Origin: Dasypus novemcinctus
Lineage: Eukaryota > Chordata > Mammalia > Cingulata > Dasypodidae
DNA length: 64,000 nucleotides
Direction: 5' to 3'
Assembly: GCF_030445035.2 (NCBI RefSeq)
Contig: NC_080701.1
Span: 20,614,798 to 20,678,797, forward strand
The translations under genes were made by a program, and so were the position numbers. Under the pieces are notes generated by a model. That model saw nothing but the letters and a program-made list of their open reading frames with translations, was not told the origin of the DNA and did no database searches. Of the stretch, positions 35,264 to 48,300 are shown piece after piece (position 1 is the stretch's first letter; the number at the start of each line of letters is the position of its first letter).

Positions 35264-35600
35264 GGTAAAGGGATGTGTGGCTCAAGCAGTTGGGCGACCG
35301 CCTACCACATGGGAGGTCCTGATTGGGTTCCTGGTGCCTCCTAAAGAAGACGAGCGGACACAATGGGCTGGTACAGCGAGCTGCCGCACCTAGATGACCC
35401 CACGAAGAAACACAACAAGGAACACAATGAGAGACAGAACAAGTGGGAGGGGAGGGGACTCACACCATTGCGCCTCCCTTCCATTTGGAAGGTCCCGGGT
35501 TCAGTTTCCAGTGCCTCCAAAAAAAAAGACCAGCACACAAGGAACAGACAGCAAGCACAAACAGGAGAGGCGGGGGAGAAATAAATAAAATAAATCTTAA
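35264..35600 (+). mobile_element. DAS-type SINE, two-head form
   Basis: Head AAAGGGATGTGTGGCTCAAG, second head near 35455-35515. Tail AAATAAATAAAATAAATC. Lies about 650 bases upstream of the EIF4EBP1 start codon. Confidence 0.88.
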
Positions 35601-35734
35601 AAAGGAAAAACTGGGAACTCCTTTAACCCAACCCTGGGAACTTTCCTTGACCAGTTGTTTCCCTTCCACCCACCCCAAACCCCACCAAGCAGAGATGATT
35701 CCTCGAGGAGCTCTTACCCATCTCGCCCTTCTCA

Positions 35735-35825
35735 CCCAGCAAAGGGGTGTAAAGTGTCCTACTTGCCATTTCTTGAAAGTCTGCCATATCACGAATGCTC
35801 AATAAACGCACGGGGATTGAATGAC
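35735..35825 (+). mobile_element. L2 3'-end fragment
   Basis: AATGCTCAATAAACGCACGG then GATTGAATGAC is an L2 3' terminus. Diverged. Confidence 0.5.
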
Positions 35826-36119
35826 AGTCCCTCCCATCTAGGAACTAAGAGTGTGACACGGGGAGGCTGAGACCACCAGGCTCAAAGTAGAAACCAGGCG
35901 TTCCCAGAGTGGGCGGGGACTGCTGGGACCCTGCCACAGCGCCCCCCACCCAGAGAGGCGTTGATCCAGGGAGGTCTCCGGCCCCCCCCCATCTCGCCCC
36001 TGCCAGCGTGGCCGCGAGAGACTCCGGAGCGCAGGCAATGGGTGGCCGCGCCGGGACGAGCCCGGAGGAGCCCGGCTGTCGGGGTCCCCGCGCCCCAACA
36101 CTGCGGGGCCACCCGCCCG

Positions 36120-36253
36120 CAGGCAGCGGCGCGGGACCCGGGCCGGCGACGGCGCGGCGGAGACTACAAATCCCAGGGGGCTTCGAGCGGAAGGGGCGGG
36201 CTCGGGCGGGGCGCTGGGGCCGCGGGCGCAGGCGGCGCGGCGTGGTGGCGATC
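36120..36253 (+). promoter_or_regulatory. EIF4EBP1: EIF4EBP1 core promoter and 5' UTR
   Basis: TATA-less, GC-rich sequence directly upstream of the ATG. GC-box matches lie at about 36193-36200 and 36204-36211, and an ETS-like CGGAAG at 36188-36193. The transcription start cannot be placed exactly; by analogy with the human gene it should lie within roughly 60-110 bases of the ATG. No intron is needed upstream of the coding exon. Confidence 0.7.
36163..36181 (+). promoter_or_regulatory. ZNF143/THAP11-type site ACTACAAATCCCAGGGGGC
   Basis: Close match to the ACTACAATTCCCAG core bound by ZNF143 with THAP11/HCFC1 at many CpG-island promoters. It sits about 73 bases upstream of the start codon, where such sites usually lie relative to transcription starts. 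The motif is seen directly; occupancy is inference. Confidence 0.6.
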
Positions 36254-36398
36254 ATGTCGGGGGGCAGCAGCTGTGGCCACACCCCGAGCCGGGCCATCCC
36301 CACCACTCGCCGGGTGGTCCTCGGCGAGGGCGTGCAGCTGCCGCCCGGGGACTACAGCACCACCCCCGGCGGCACACTCTTCAGCACCACCCCGGGAG
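36254..36398 (+). CDS. EIF4EBP1: EIF4EBP1 coding exon 1
   Basis: Encodes residues 1-48 and the first base of Gly49. It contains the RAIP motif and the T37/T46 region. The donor is G|GTAGGC, so the exon ends in phase 1. The ATG lies inside the CpG island. Frames that stay open beyond 36398 run into the intron and are not coding. Confidence 0.96.
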
Positions 36399-39300
36399 GT
36401 AGGCGCGGGTGCGGGGGGCGCCGCGTGCCGGCTGCGGGGGCTGGTCGTGGGGGCGCCGCGGGGTGGCTGCGGGTGCTGGTCGTGGGGAGATCGGACGGGA
36501 CTTGGCGGGAAGGCCTTGGATCTACCGAGGGGACGGGGTGCTCAGGGGCGCAGTGACTGGGAAGAACGGATAAGGGGCGTTAAGGAGGTGGCGAGGGGTC
36601 ACCGTTGCCTGCCCTCGGCCCTGTCCTCCAGAGCCCAGGGCTCTTTCTGCAAACTGCCCCCTTTGCTTCCTTCCCACCCCAGCAGACACGCTTTCAGGAT
36701 TGCCTCAGCCGAGGGGTGCTGCCCTCGTGGGTGTTGCGACAGTCCGGGTGTCCCGGGGACCTAGGAGAGGCCCGGCCTGCGGCTTCTAGGGGCTGGGGTG
36801 GGCGCTCTGGGGGGTAAAGTGACCTCAGGGGCGGAGGAGGCCACCCCTCACAATACGTGTGGCAGTTCTGGGGACACGCGCCCCCTGATGGAGACTTTGG
36901 GGGGCGTTGCTGAGGGTGCGCGCCTGCTCCTGCAGCGTCCGTGGGCACTTGGGGCACGTCCCACCTTTCCCCTCCCCGGGATCCGCGCCCAGGGGCCTGG
37001 GGCCGCCGGCCCGGGGAGGGGCGGGGAGGAGGGGCCGTGTGACCGCCCCGAGAGTGGATGTGGAAGAGGAAGCGGCGCGGGGAAGGAGGGGCCCGGCCTT
37101 GGCCGCCCCCCCGGGAGCCGGGCATTCGCTCCCAGGCCCGGAGCCCGGGCGCAGACGCGCTGCCGAAACCTGCCCGCCTGGTTCGCATGATGAAATCCTC
37201 GTGGCTCACCACTTCCCTTCCTCGCGCTGTCCCCACCCACTTGGCCCTTCTCTCACACTGCCGTGCTCCTTCCCAGGCAATCCCCGAACGTGCCAGCTGC
37301 CCGCGCTCGCCGGGTGCCCGCGTTCAGATGAGTGGCGCGCCGCGGCGTGTGCCAACCCACGCGGGTTCGCGGCGGCCTCACCTCCAGCCACACGCGTCTT
37401 CCCTCGGGCCGCTGTCCCACCGCTGCGGAGCCTGGTGGCGGTGTCCTCACGTGTGTGATCCGAAACACCACGCGCACTTTCTGAAGGAAACCCTGCCCCG
37501 AGCTGATGATTGGAGCCCACCCTGATAGGGTCTGAGAAAGCGGGTTTATTAACTGCCAGCAAGGACCGGAGACGGGGTCCCAAATCTGCGCTCCCAGAAC
37601 CGCGGGGAGCAGGTGGAGGACAACACACCACAAGGCTTATTCTGTCATGTCCCCTCTGTCCCTATCATTTTTCATCTCCAGCCCCAGTAGACAGGATTCT
37701 AACACCCAGCCCATCCCCCTTAGTTTTCCAAACCGTCTTAGGAGTAGACGCTGGGGGTAGGATAAGCTATAGAGAGATCGTGGAGGAGTTCAGGACTTTG
37801 TAGTTTTAGTGGTTTTTGGTGTGTTTTTTTTTTTTCTTTCTTTTTTTTCAAGTAAATAGTTTCTTTAGTTAGATTTTATATGACCTCTTTACGCTTTTCT
37901 CATTTGGGCTCCAGGCATAATCATTTACAAGCGCTTATTTAAATTTTTAACAAGTTGAATTAAGCTGTCTTAAGAATTTTCATTTGTTAATTTGATATTA
38001 CCATCCGGAGGTATGAAAATATACACTGAACGAAGAGACACACAAAACTCACTAATTTGACTTTTTATTTTCATTCTCTTACAAAATCAGTTTAACTGTA
38101 AAGTAACATATTCAAAAGATCCCTCTGGAGGCTATATATATACATATATATATATTTTTTTTAAATTTATTTCTCCCCCGCCCCCCCCCCCCCCAGTTGT
38201 CTGCTCTCTGTGTCGATTCGCTGTGTTGGAGGCTATTTCTGATTATCCTAATCTGTACTGTGACCACACAGTTTTGCACAAAGATTTCATTCTTTTTAGT
38301 CATTGGGTTATAACCAAATTGTTCCCAATGCTTTAAAACACAGTCTACAACATTTTCCTTTACTTCAGAGCTCTGCTTATTTCCCATTTCGACTTCGAGA
38401 TAGACCTCAGATGAGTAGCACCAATTCCAGTTTGTTTTCAAGAAACCAAGACATAGGCAACCAAGCTCAGCAACACTTCCCTATACCAGGGGCTGCTCCC
38501 TTCCCTATTAAAAAACTAGGAGCAGCCAAGAAACCACTGAAGGCTGTGGCAGGAGTTAAAGTGCAGCTAAGGATACCTGGGGGCTGCTCCCCGTGGCTGG
38601 AAGGGGGTCTCCGGGCAGCTAGAAACCTAGAAGCCTAAAAACCAAGAAACCAAGTACGGGCTTGCCTCTTACAGCTTTGGCAGATTGAAACTATCACCCC
38701 AAAACCAAAGAAACCAAAACCAAGTTAATTTTATACTCACTGAGGTCATTGACGTCTCAGGGACAACTGGTTTCTCTCATGACCTGTTGCTTCTGGGATC
38801 CTCTGTGCTCAGGGTAGGAGATCCACCTCCTCCGTCCTCGGAGATAACAGGACTCCAGCAGCCGCTGGACTGGAAGGGTGGACGTCCAACCCCGGGTGGG
38901 GGGTGCCACAGGGCAGCGATCTCAGATGTCGCGGGGTCCCACCTGGGGTGCCGAATTGAAGGAAACCCTGCACGGGTCCCTCTGGGTTCCTGCCCAGAGC
39001 AGATGGGTTGGAGTCCACACAGGGGTGAGCATGAGAGAAAACAGGGTTATTAACACCAGTGGAAGGACAGAAAAGGGGGTGCCTCAAATCTGCCTTCCCC
39101 AAACTAGGGGAGCAGGAGTGTTGATGGATTCAAACTGGGGAAGGTCCAGTGGTTACCATCACATCGGCTAGTTCTGAAATAACCATAAACAGAGGTAAGT
39201 GCAGTCTGGAATTACCATCACAATAGGAAGTCCACACTACGGTGAGGCTAGCCTTGAGGAACCTTAAGCAGAGGTCAGACCTGTTTAGGATGACACTGAT

Positions 39301-42300
39301 GTTTCAAAGAGAGAAAGAGTTGTGTTGGCTGTACAAGCAATGGAGCACAGTGACCTGGTGGCCCAAAACTGCCTGCAGAAATTCTAATATTTTATAACGG
39401 GCTGCCGTTTATACATGGGTTGGAGCTGGACACAGGTTGCGTCATTAATAAACATTAAGGGGCTGAGCAGGACGGGCAGGGGTCGGATAGCAAAGCAGGG
39501 TCAGTCACAAGAATTTGGGATAGGGGTTTACAGAACAAAGGTCAGTTACAAGATCTTTCATGTGGATATTAAACAGGTGCCCAATAGTAGGCATACACTC
39601 CATCTAGAATTACCATCCCAATATAAGTATACACAAGGCAGAGTTCAATCCAAAACTACCCACACAGGTTAAGTCTAGCAAGGATTCTTAACAAGGGGTC
39701 TGTGAGCTTGAATTGAAATTCAAAAAGACACTGTTCTTGGGACGTGTTGGTGTGGGTGTCATATATTTCTTAAACAATACACAGTATAATGTGGACTTAG
39801 TAAGGGGTTCGTGGTTTTCACCTGACTGGCCAAGGGGTCCTTGGAACAAAAAAGCTTACAAACACCTGGTCTAAACTGTAGGGCGTGGCCACTCTAGCCT
39901 GCTTCAATAATTTCAGGTACTAACCTTTTGCTATTTTATAATCTAAAGGCATCTATAGAGTTGTTTAATCATCATAATTATTTGTTGTTGTTTTTTAAGA
40001 TTTATTTTATTTATTTCTCTCCCCTTACCCCCTGTGTCTGCTCTCTGTGTCCATTCGCTGTGTGTTCTTTTGCGTCCACTTGCATTATCCTGCGGAACTG
40101 GGAAACTGTGTCTCTTTTTTGTTGCGTCATCTTGCTGCGTCAGCTCTCCGTGTGTGCGGTGCCACTCCTGGGCGGGCTGCGCTTTTTTCTCGCAGGGCGG
40201 CTCTCCTTGCGGGGCGCACTCCTTGCGCATGGGTCACCCCTACACGGGGGCGCCCCTGCGTGGCACGGCACTCCTTGCGCGCAGCAGCACTGTGTGTGGG
40301 CCAGCCACACGGATCAGGAGGCCCTGGGGATCGAACCCTGGACCCTCCATATGGTAGATGGATGCTCTTATCAGTTGAGCCACGTCCGCTTCCCCATAAT
40401 TATTTGTTAATTAATTCTTAACCCTCGCTTACAGTCTCACAGGCTGTGAGCCAGGAAAGCCCAGCTTGCCTCTGCCAGAGACAGTGTGTGTGGATTGCCT
40501 TAGCCATGGCATGGAATCTCCCTCCAAAATCCAGGTTATCCCACGCCTTTGCCAGCATAGAGAAGCTTGACCGGCTGGTAAAAAGTCGTTTCCTTGTCCC
40601 CTTTTGCTTTAGTGCAGATTGGTCAGGGATGCTATTTCTCAGCCTTTCTTGTGCCTGTGAAGTATCAGGGACCTCATTTAGAGGTAGATTTTGATTTAGT
40701 CCAGAGTGGGGCCTGAGATTCTGCATTTCTAAGGAGCCCCCCCCAGGGATTGGTCCTGATGGGTCAGTGTCTCACACTCTGAGCACTCATGAATTAGTGG
40801 CATGCCTTCCCTCGCCTTTTCAGACCTGAGGTCTGGCCAAAAAAAAGTGAGGATTCTATCTCGGTAAGCTTCGGAGGTTGGGTGTGGCATTCGTCTCTAA
40901 ATCAGGGCTGGAGATCCAGGTGGCAGTGGCTGCGTGGGAGCGGGCACACGCTTGTTTGCAGAGGGTGCCCGTAGCTCAGGAAAAGCCACTGGACTAAGTG
41001 TCCACCAGTACCCGCAGTGTGGGTCCCTGCGGGAAAAGCAGCAGCAGTTGATTTGGGCCATCTCCATTCCCATGTTTGCTTCCAAGGTCATTAACCCTCG
41101 CCAGGCCGAGCTACCTGTCTGAAGTTAGGTGTCTAGAGAAGGTGAGAGATATTTGCTTGAGGGTGTGACTATTTCAGCCCATATGATCTCAAAACTCTTG
41201 TTCCATGTTGGATTTGGACCATCCTGCAGGGGCTGCTTGAGGGGAGAGGCATACCTCAGCCCTGTACTTGGGTAAGGTATGGTTAATCAGAGGTAAGCAG
41301 GTGGTAGTGGCACCCTGTTTAGTTAGACAAACAAGGTCTGTGCCCAGGAAGCTTATCTTGGAACAGCTCCCAAGTCTTTGGGGTATGGAACAGACAGTGC
41401 TGGGAAGATGCGGGGGAGGCGGGCGGGGCCCCGAGTCACAACAGCGCTGCGCTCCAGGCCCTACTCACTTAGAGGGGAGAGGCCTACTAAGGACAGGTTA
41501 AAAGAGCTTGGACATTAGGGCCGTGAGGGAGAAGTCACGGGCCTTCTCCTCCTACTGACCCCAGGGTCCTTTTATTTTTTAATAAAGATTTGCGGGGCAC
41601 ACTTCTTGCCCGTGGGGCTCCCCTACATGGGGGACACCCCTGCAGGGCACAGCACTCCTGGCGCACATCAGCACTGCGCGTGGGCCAGCTCATCGCACAG
41701 GTCAGGAGGCCCGGGGTTTGAACCCTGGACCTCCCATATGGTAGGCAGATGCTCTATCAGTTGAACCAAATCCACTTCCCCCCCCAGAGCCCTTTTAAAG
41801 TGTTTAGAACATTGCACATTATGTGCCTTTTTGACCGGGGGCCTGGTGTAGAGCGCCCCAAATGTCCAATGCCTGTGAGCCTACCTGTTGATCAGGCATT
41901 CACCATGTCCAGCCCAGGAAGACAGTCTGATGTGGAAGATTTCAGGTGCTAGTTAGGAAGGTAAAGACACACCTGAAAAGGAGCTGTTCAAAGCGGAGAC
42001 CATTAAATGAGTTGGTTTTTAACTATGGGAATTTATTATCTTAAAAGCTTACAGTTTTGAGGCTGAGAAAAATGTCCCAGTCAAGGCATCGTTAGGTGAC
42101 GCTCTCTTCCCAGAGCCGGCAGTTACCTTGGGCTCTTCTCCAGGGCACATGGCAAAGTCTGCTGCCTCTCCCTCCTCTTCTGGGTTTCCTTGTTCAGCTT
42201 CTTGCTTCCGTGGATTCATCCTGCTTTATAAAGGGCTCTAGTGAGAAGATTAAGATCCACCCTGGGCCACAGCTTAATTTATGAAAAGGCCCTACTTAAA

Positions 42301-45300
42301 ATAAGTTCACACCCCGAATGGATTGGCTATAAGAACATGATTTTCTAGGGTCCATACAGTTTCTCATTTCCACAGAAATATAAGCTTCAAAGGTATAGCT
42401 CTAGAATGGAGTGCTTGGGCTGCCCTTCCCTGCCCCTTCCCTCAGTAAGCAGTAGAACTTGTTTGATATTCAAGTGACAGTTGTCCCCTCCACATAGTCA
42501 CCGTGCTAAGCCTTATGTGCCTGCGATGCAAAACAGAGATGTTAGTTTTGATGGCCTTCAGAGGCTTATACGTAGATCTATTTTTTTTCAAAGGTGGCAA
42601 GTCTTTATTATTTGAATAACGAGTGTGATTTTTTTTTTCCCTAAAAGAAAAAAAATGAGTCCTTCATTACCAAAGTTAGTGAAAGAGTCCAGGCAGGTTG
42701 GTACCAAGTTTATCTAACGATATCAAGTAGTGAAGCATTTTCTTGTTAACTCCTGGAAGAGGAGTTAGGAAGAGGCAGCAGTATTGGGAAAAGAGGATTG
42801 CTTAACAAGGTGATGGTTTTTTAAGGGAAAACTGTTCATTTGTGCATATAGATCCTGGTGTGTTCAAACAAATGCATGAAAAGCCCGTTATTTCTAGTCT
42901 TCAACACATGCCAGCGTTCCTCCTCCATGATGAGTCATAGCAAATCAAATCGAGTATGTATGTTTACCTGTTTGTTTTTCCCTTAGACAGGAAGTTCTTT
43001 CAGAGCAGTTCTTACTCAACTTTGTATCCCCAGGATCCATTGCCAGGCCTGGTGTTCAGAAGGTGAAGGGGTAGAAAGAACCCTGGAATGAAAGCAGTAT
43101 CCTCAGAGCAACCCAGTTTCTTTATCCTCAGGCTTGGGTCTGAGCTGACTTAACAATAATGTTCAATTTTTATTTTCTGTCCTTATAATTGTTTCTCTGT
43201 GAGAAGGTCCCACAGACGTGAGGAAGGGGCTGAAGTTAACTTTCTCTGAGCTTTGCCTCCTATCTCAGGTTACAGATAGCAGTTTTACTGCAGATTACGC
43301 TCCACAGTATCGTTTAGCAGGGAGTAGAAGGGGGTGACTTTTTCATATCCTGAGCAAGTCAGTGTTGGCGCCAGGGTCTCAGACACTAGGATGGCTGTTT
43401 CCTACCCATACACACTCCGCGTTGCTGTCTAAGCAGGCGTAGGTGACTGCCCACCGGCATTTGGGTGCCAAGGGCATGAGGAACAAAGGGTAGCTCAAAT
43501 ACTCAGAATTCGTAGTGGTCACGGCAAGCCACGGGGCCAACTCAGATTCGAGGAGAAAGAACACAGACCTCCTCTGGTTGGGAGAAGCAGCCCGTGCATA
43601 CGGGCACGGGAGGAGCTGTGGAGGTCGTGTTTTCAGACAGTCTTTCACAAGGGCTAAAGCCTCAAAGAACGGGCCTTTACTGCACTGCCCATCCCGATGT
43701 GTGGCCAGCAGAGTCGGGGCATGGGAGGAGCCTGGCATCACCAGCCCAGGGTATCACCACCTACCGCTTGCCCAAGGACACTTGTCTTGGTGAGAAGGGC
43801 ATCTCCAGACATAGTAACCCAACTATTGATTTCTCTCCATTCTTTGGGCCAGCTGGGTAGCCTTGGCTGATCTTGCATGGCTCGCTCATGAGCTTGTGTA
43901 CGGCTGGAGGCTGCCTTGGCCTGGGCGAGGAGGTTCCAAGTTGGCCTTACTCAACATGGCCAGAGCGTTGGTGTAGACAGCTGGAAGGCTGGGAGCCCTT
44001 CTGCTCTTGGGCTCTCTTCATTCACACTCTAGCTGAAGCTGCAAGGCCTCTGAAGGGTTAGGCCAGATGTCCTGCAGTGTCACTTCCACAGAATTGATAG
44101 TGGTCACAGCAAGCCAAGGGCCAGCTCATATTCAGATATTCAAGGAGAGGGGACACAGACCTCCTGTGGTTGGGAGAAGCAGCCTGTGCATACGGGGATG
44201 GGAGGAGCTGTGAAGGTCGTGTTTTCAGGTGGTCTTTCACAAGGGCTAAAGCCTCAAAGAACGGGCCTTTGAGGAGCTCACTGCCCATCCCGATGTGTGG
44301 CCAGCAGAGTCGGGGCGTGGGGGCAGCCTGTGCGTCGGCCGTTGGTTGAAGAACGGGAGATCTTCCTGGAAACGGTCACAGATCCCGTGCCCCATTTGCA
44401 AGGCCTCATGCCCATTGCCACAACGCAAACTCTGGGGACATTCCACTTTGGGTCCTGCTGCCCTTTTTTTTTTTTCAGGTACCAGGGCCAAAGGTTGAAA
44501 CCAGGACCTCGGGTGTGGGAAGCTGGCGGTCAACCACTGAACCACATCGGCTTCCCCGAGTTGGTTTTTTTTCATTTGTTTGCTTGTTGTTGTTTTTAGG
44601 AGGCACTGGGGACCCAACCCAGGACCTCCTATGTGGGAGGTGGGCGCTCAACCGCTTGCGCCACATCCGCTCCCCAACAAAGATGTTTGCTAATTTTTTT
44701 TTTGAGGTACCGGTGTTGGGGATTGAACCTGCAGTCTTATATGTGGGAAGCCAGCACTCAGCTACCGAGCCACATCGACTGCCCCTGCCTCACTTTATTG
44801 ACACCTGCCCAGCCTCCTTCCTCTTTCCTCCAAGTGTCCTTAGCTCTCCCATTCAAAACTCTGGGTTTTCTAGAGTCCTGGCCATAAGAAGGAATCCAGT
44901 TTCTGAGCCCAGGGGTCCCAAAGTGGGTGAGGGGTGAGAACACCGCCAGCTGCAGACATTCAGAGCGCCCTTTGGTTTCCCAGGGATGCACACAGTGTGG
45001 AAGTTACAAACTAGGTCTTTTGCCTTAGAGAAAGTATGTGTGTATATCTGTAAATGGACTTCTCTCTTCTGCTCTTCAGCTTAAAATGGGGGAAGCGGAT
45101 GTGGCTTGAGTGGTTGCGTGCCTGTTCCCATAAGGGAGGTCCTGGGTTTGGTTCCTGGGGCCTCCCCAAAACAGAAAAACAAATGGAAAAACCCACTCAT
45201 GGGAGCCCACGTGGCTCAGTGGTTGAGCACCAGCTTCCCACTTAGGAGGTCCCGGGTTCAATCCCAGCACCCCCGTACCTCAAAAAAAGAAGGGAAAGCG

Positions 45301-48300
45301 TCCCCCTGCCTTTTCCAACGCATGTGGCAGTTGGTGCTGTTTGTCATAGGAGGCATTTCAGACGGGCCCCCCCCCCCATTGGTGATGATTTCTGGGGTGG
45401 CCCCACCCTATTCTACGCAGAGTGCATTTTGAAATATTTGGGGGGGAAGTGAGAAAAGAGGAAGAAGCTTGGCCGGCCTTCACAATGACGGCTTCGGCTG
45501 CTTTGTCCCTTTGCGAAAGCCTGGTCGCCCCTGCTCAATTTTCAACAAACTGGTCTGTCCTCTCATTAGTCAGGGCCTCCAAGGGAGGGACCACACAGGA
45601 AACCCAACCAGAGAGGCTCCTGGCCGTGCACTGATTTCTCCCATTTGGTATTTGATAGCGTCATCCTATTTTTAGCCCTCAAGAAATACCCGATCTTGAT
45701 TCTCTTTGCAGAACCAATGGGGCCAGCGGTGAAGAAAACTCTTAGACTGAGTGTGCGCTGCTTGTTGTTGTTTTTTATTTTAAGATTTATTATTACTGTT
45801 ATTTCTTTCTCTCCCCTTCTCCTCCCGCCCCCAGTTGTCTGCTCTCTGTGTCCATTCGCTGTGTTTTCTTCTGTGTCCGCTTGCATTCTTGTCAGTGGCA
45901 CCGGGAATCTGTGTCTCTTTATGTTGTGTCATCAATGATGCGTCAGCTCTCCGTGTGGGCAGCACCACTCCTGGGCAGGCTGCGCTTTTTTCACGCTGGG
46001 CGGCTCTCCTTACGGGGCGCACTCCTTGCACACAGGGCTCCCCTACGCGGGGGACACCCCTGCGTGGCACGGCACTCCTTGTGCGCATCAGCACTGCGCG
46101 TGGGCCAGCTCATCACACGGCCCTGGGTTTGAACCCTGGACCTCCTATATGGTAGGTGGACGCCCTATCCGTTGAGCCACATCCGCTTCCCTGAACAGCA
46201 GCATTTCGAAGCCCCCGAATGTGGTGCTGGAGGGAGCTGGAGGAGCAGCTGAGGCATGATGCTCAGGGCATGTCCCCATCTTAGCCAAACACTCGAAGGC
46301 TCAGCAGAGGTCTGAAGTGGCCTCGAATGTTCCCAGTTGCGAGCCCTGCCAGAAGCCGGTGCTGCTCGTCCAGCCCTCAGGACTGGAGGCGAGGCGGCTG
46401 TGGCTGTGAGGGGACCCGCCTTTCTGAGCCTAGGTTCCTGCCCTTACCTAAGCATCCGGTCCTGCAGTGCAGGGCATTTGAGCACCTGCCTGGCGGGTAC
46501 TGGCTGCAGAAGGCGCCCATACAAGATACTCCTCGGCCTCTGGACTTCCTGGGACTGCCGTGACAAAGAACCACAGACAGCGGCGTACAAGCGACACCGT
46601 TCAGAATCGCGGCGTCAGCAGGGCCGTGTTGGTGCCCAGGCTCTAGGGAAGGCTCTTTTTTCCTCACCCCTCAGCTCCAGTCGCCCCAGCTGTGCCCGGG
46701 CTTGTGGCAGCCCAGCTCCAGTCCTGTGTCTGCACGTGGCCTTCTCCCCCGTGTCCTTTTGTGCTTCTCTGTCTCCAAATCACCCTCCCCTTATAAGGAC
46801 ACACGAATTAGGACTCACTGCATCCACTGTGACCCCATCTGAACTTGATCACATCTGCAAAGACCCCGTTTCCAAATAGGATCACATTCACAGGTACTGG
46901 GGCTTAGGCCTTGGATGTATCTTTTTCGGGGACACAGTTCTAAGCACAACCACCTCCAAGGAGCCTCCTGATCCTGGGTCATGATGTTTTTCCTCCAGTC
47001 ATGTCTGCTGTCCAGTGATTTTCCATTTAATAGCCATTATATGCATGGCATATTTTGTTCCCATACAAAGAATCTTGACATCGGTTATTTTATTTAATCT
47101 GCATGATAATCCCGCGAGGTGTGGATTTAATTTCCCTCCTTTTATAGATGAGGAATGAAATTGCCACTTGGAGTTAAGGGAGTGGTTTAAACCCAGAACT
47201 TCTGCCTCCAAGCCCCGTGCTATTTGCACAACATTAAACACCTGCCAACAAGGAGATCCTAAAATAAATGATAGCGTATCAGAGCTGGAATGGACTCTAG
47301 AGATTACCATAAAGGCTGACACCTGTTTAGTGCTTTAAAAATAGTCTGAATGAGCCTAGTACAACTCCCTTCTTTTACTCATGGGGAAACTAAACACCTA
47401 AGGGAAAATCTACGTTCCTTTTACATTCAAGCAAGCTATCGTCACCCCAAAGCATGGCTTGGGAAAAAGTATTTTTCTTGTATTTGGTACATGTATGGAG
47501 TATAAAGTCCCAAACGATTCTGCTTCCAGACATGCCCAGAGCTCTTGCCAGTTCTTCGCAGTGCAGTTTTGTTGTTGTTGTTGTTTTTAGGAAGTACCGA
47601 GGATTGAACCCATAACCTCGTACGTGGAAAGCAGGCACTCAACCCCTGAGCTACACCTGCTCCCCTTGCCAGTTCTTTCCATGTTTCCGTGGCCAGAAAA
47701 GGACACTTCTCCCCACCCCCTGCCACAGTCTCTTTCCAGGATTGCTTACCTCTTCCTGACTTGTCCCAGCCTTGAACATGTAATTGGTCCCACGCTGGTT
47801 ATGATAACAGGTAGCATTTATACAGAGCTTTATTTTGCACTGGCCACTATTCTAATCAACACAGTAATGCTAGGAAGTTGGCACGTCATCACCATCTTTC
47901 CCATTCTACAGGAGAAGAAATCAAGGACAGAGATTAAGGAATACCTTGGCCAGAGCCACAGAGCTAGCAAATAGGAGATCAAACAGCCATTCAGATGTGC
48001 TATAGGAAGAGCAGAAAGTGACTCATGCTGGGATGTTTCTCCATATCTCCTCTCTTCACAGGGCAGGGAACTTTGGTAGCCAGTTGAATTTACATATTCC
48101 ACACACACCTTTATACTATGATGCACTCAAAAAGATTTTCAGGTAGAAAATAGCCTGCTATTTACCATCTTTTTTTTTTTTTTTTTAAGATTTATTTTTA
48201 TTTATTTAATTACCCTCCCCTCCCCAGGTTGTCTGTTTTCTGTGTCTTTTTTTTTGGCTGCGTCTTGTTTCTTTGTCCGCTTCTGTTGTCGTCAGGGGCA

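Larger units (their letters stand above)
35930..37460. promoter_or_regulatory. EIF4EBP1: CpG island over EIF4EBP1 exon 1
   Basis: Dense CpG dinucleotides and GC-rich sequence spanning the promoter, exon 1 and the first kilobase of intron 1. The density contrasts sharply with the flanks and there are no SINE insertions inside. It explains the long accidental open frames here on both strands. Confidence 0.85.

Noticed and set aside
35909-36556. EIF4EBP1 frame extended upstream to 35909 and beyond the donor to 36556
   Set aside because: The frame is open in both directions, but the known protein starts at the ATG at 36254 and the GT donor at 36399 restores the exact exon 2 junction.
35961-36764. 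267-codon frame and several other long frames across the CpG island
   Set aside because: They overlap EIF4EBP1 exon 1 in other frames, run through its splice donor, and are rich in Gly/Arg/Pro/Ala as expected for GC-rich DNA. The authentic frame is fixed by the 4E-BP1 protein.
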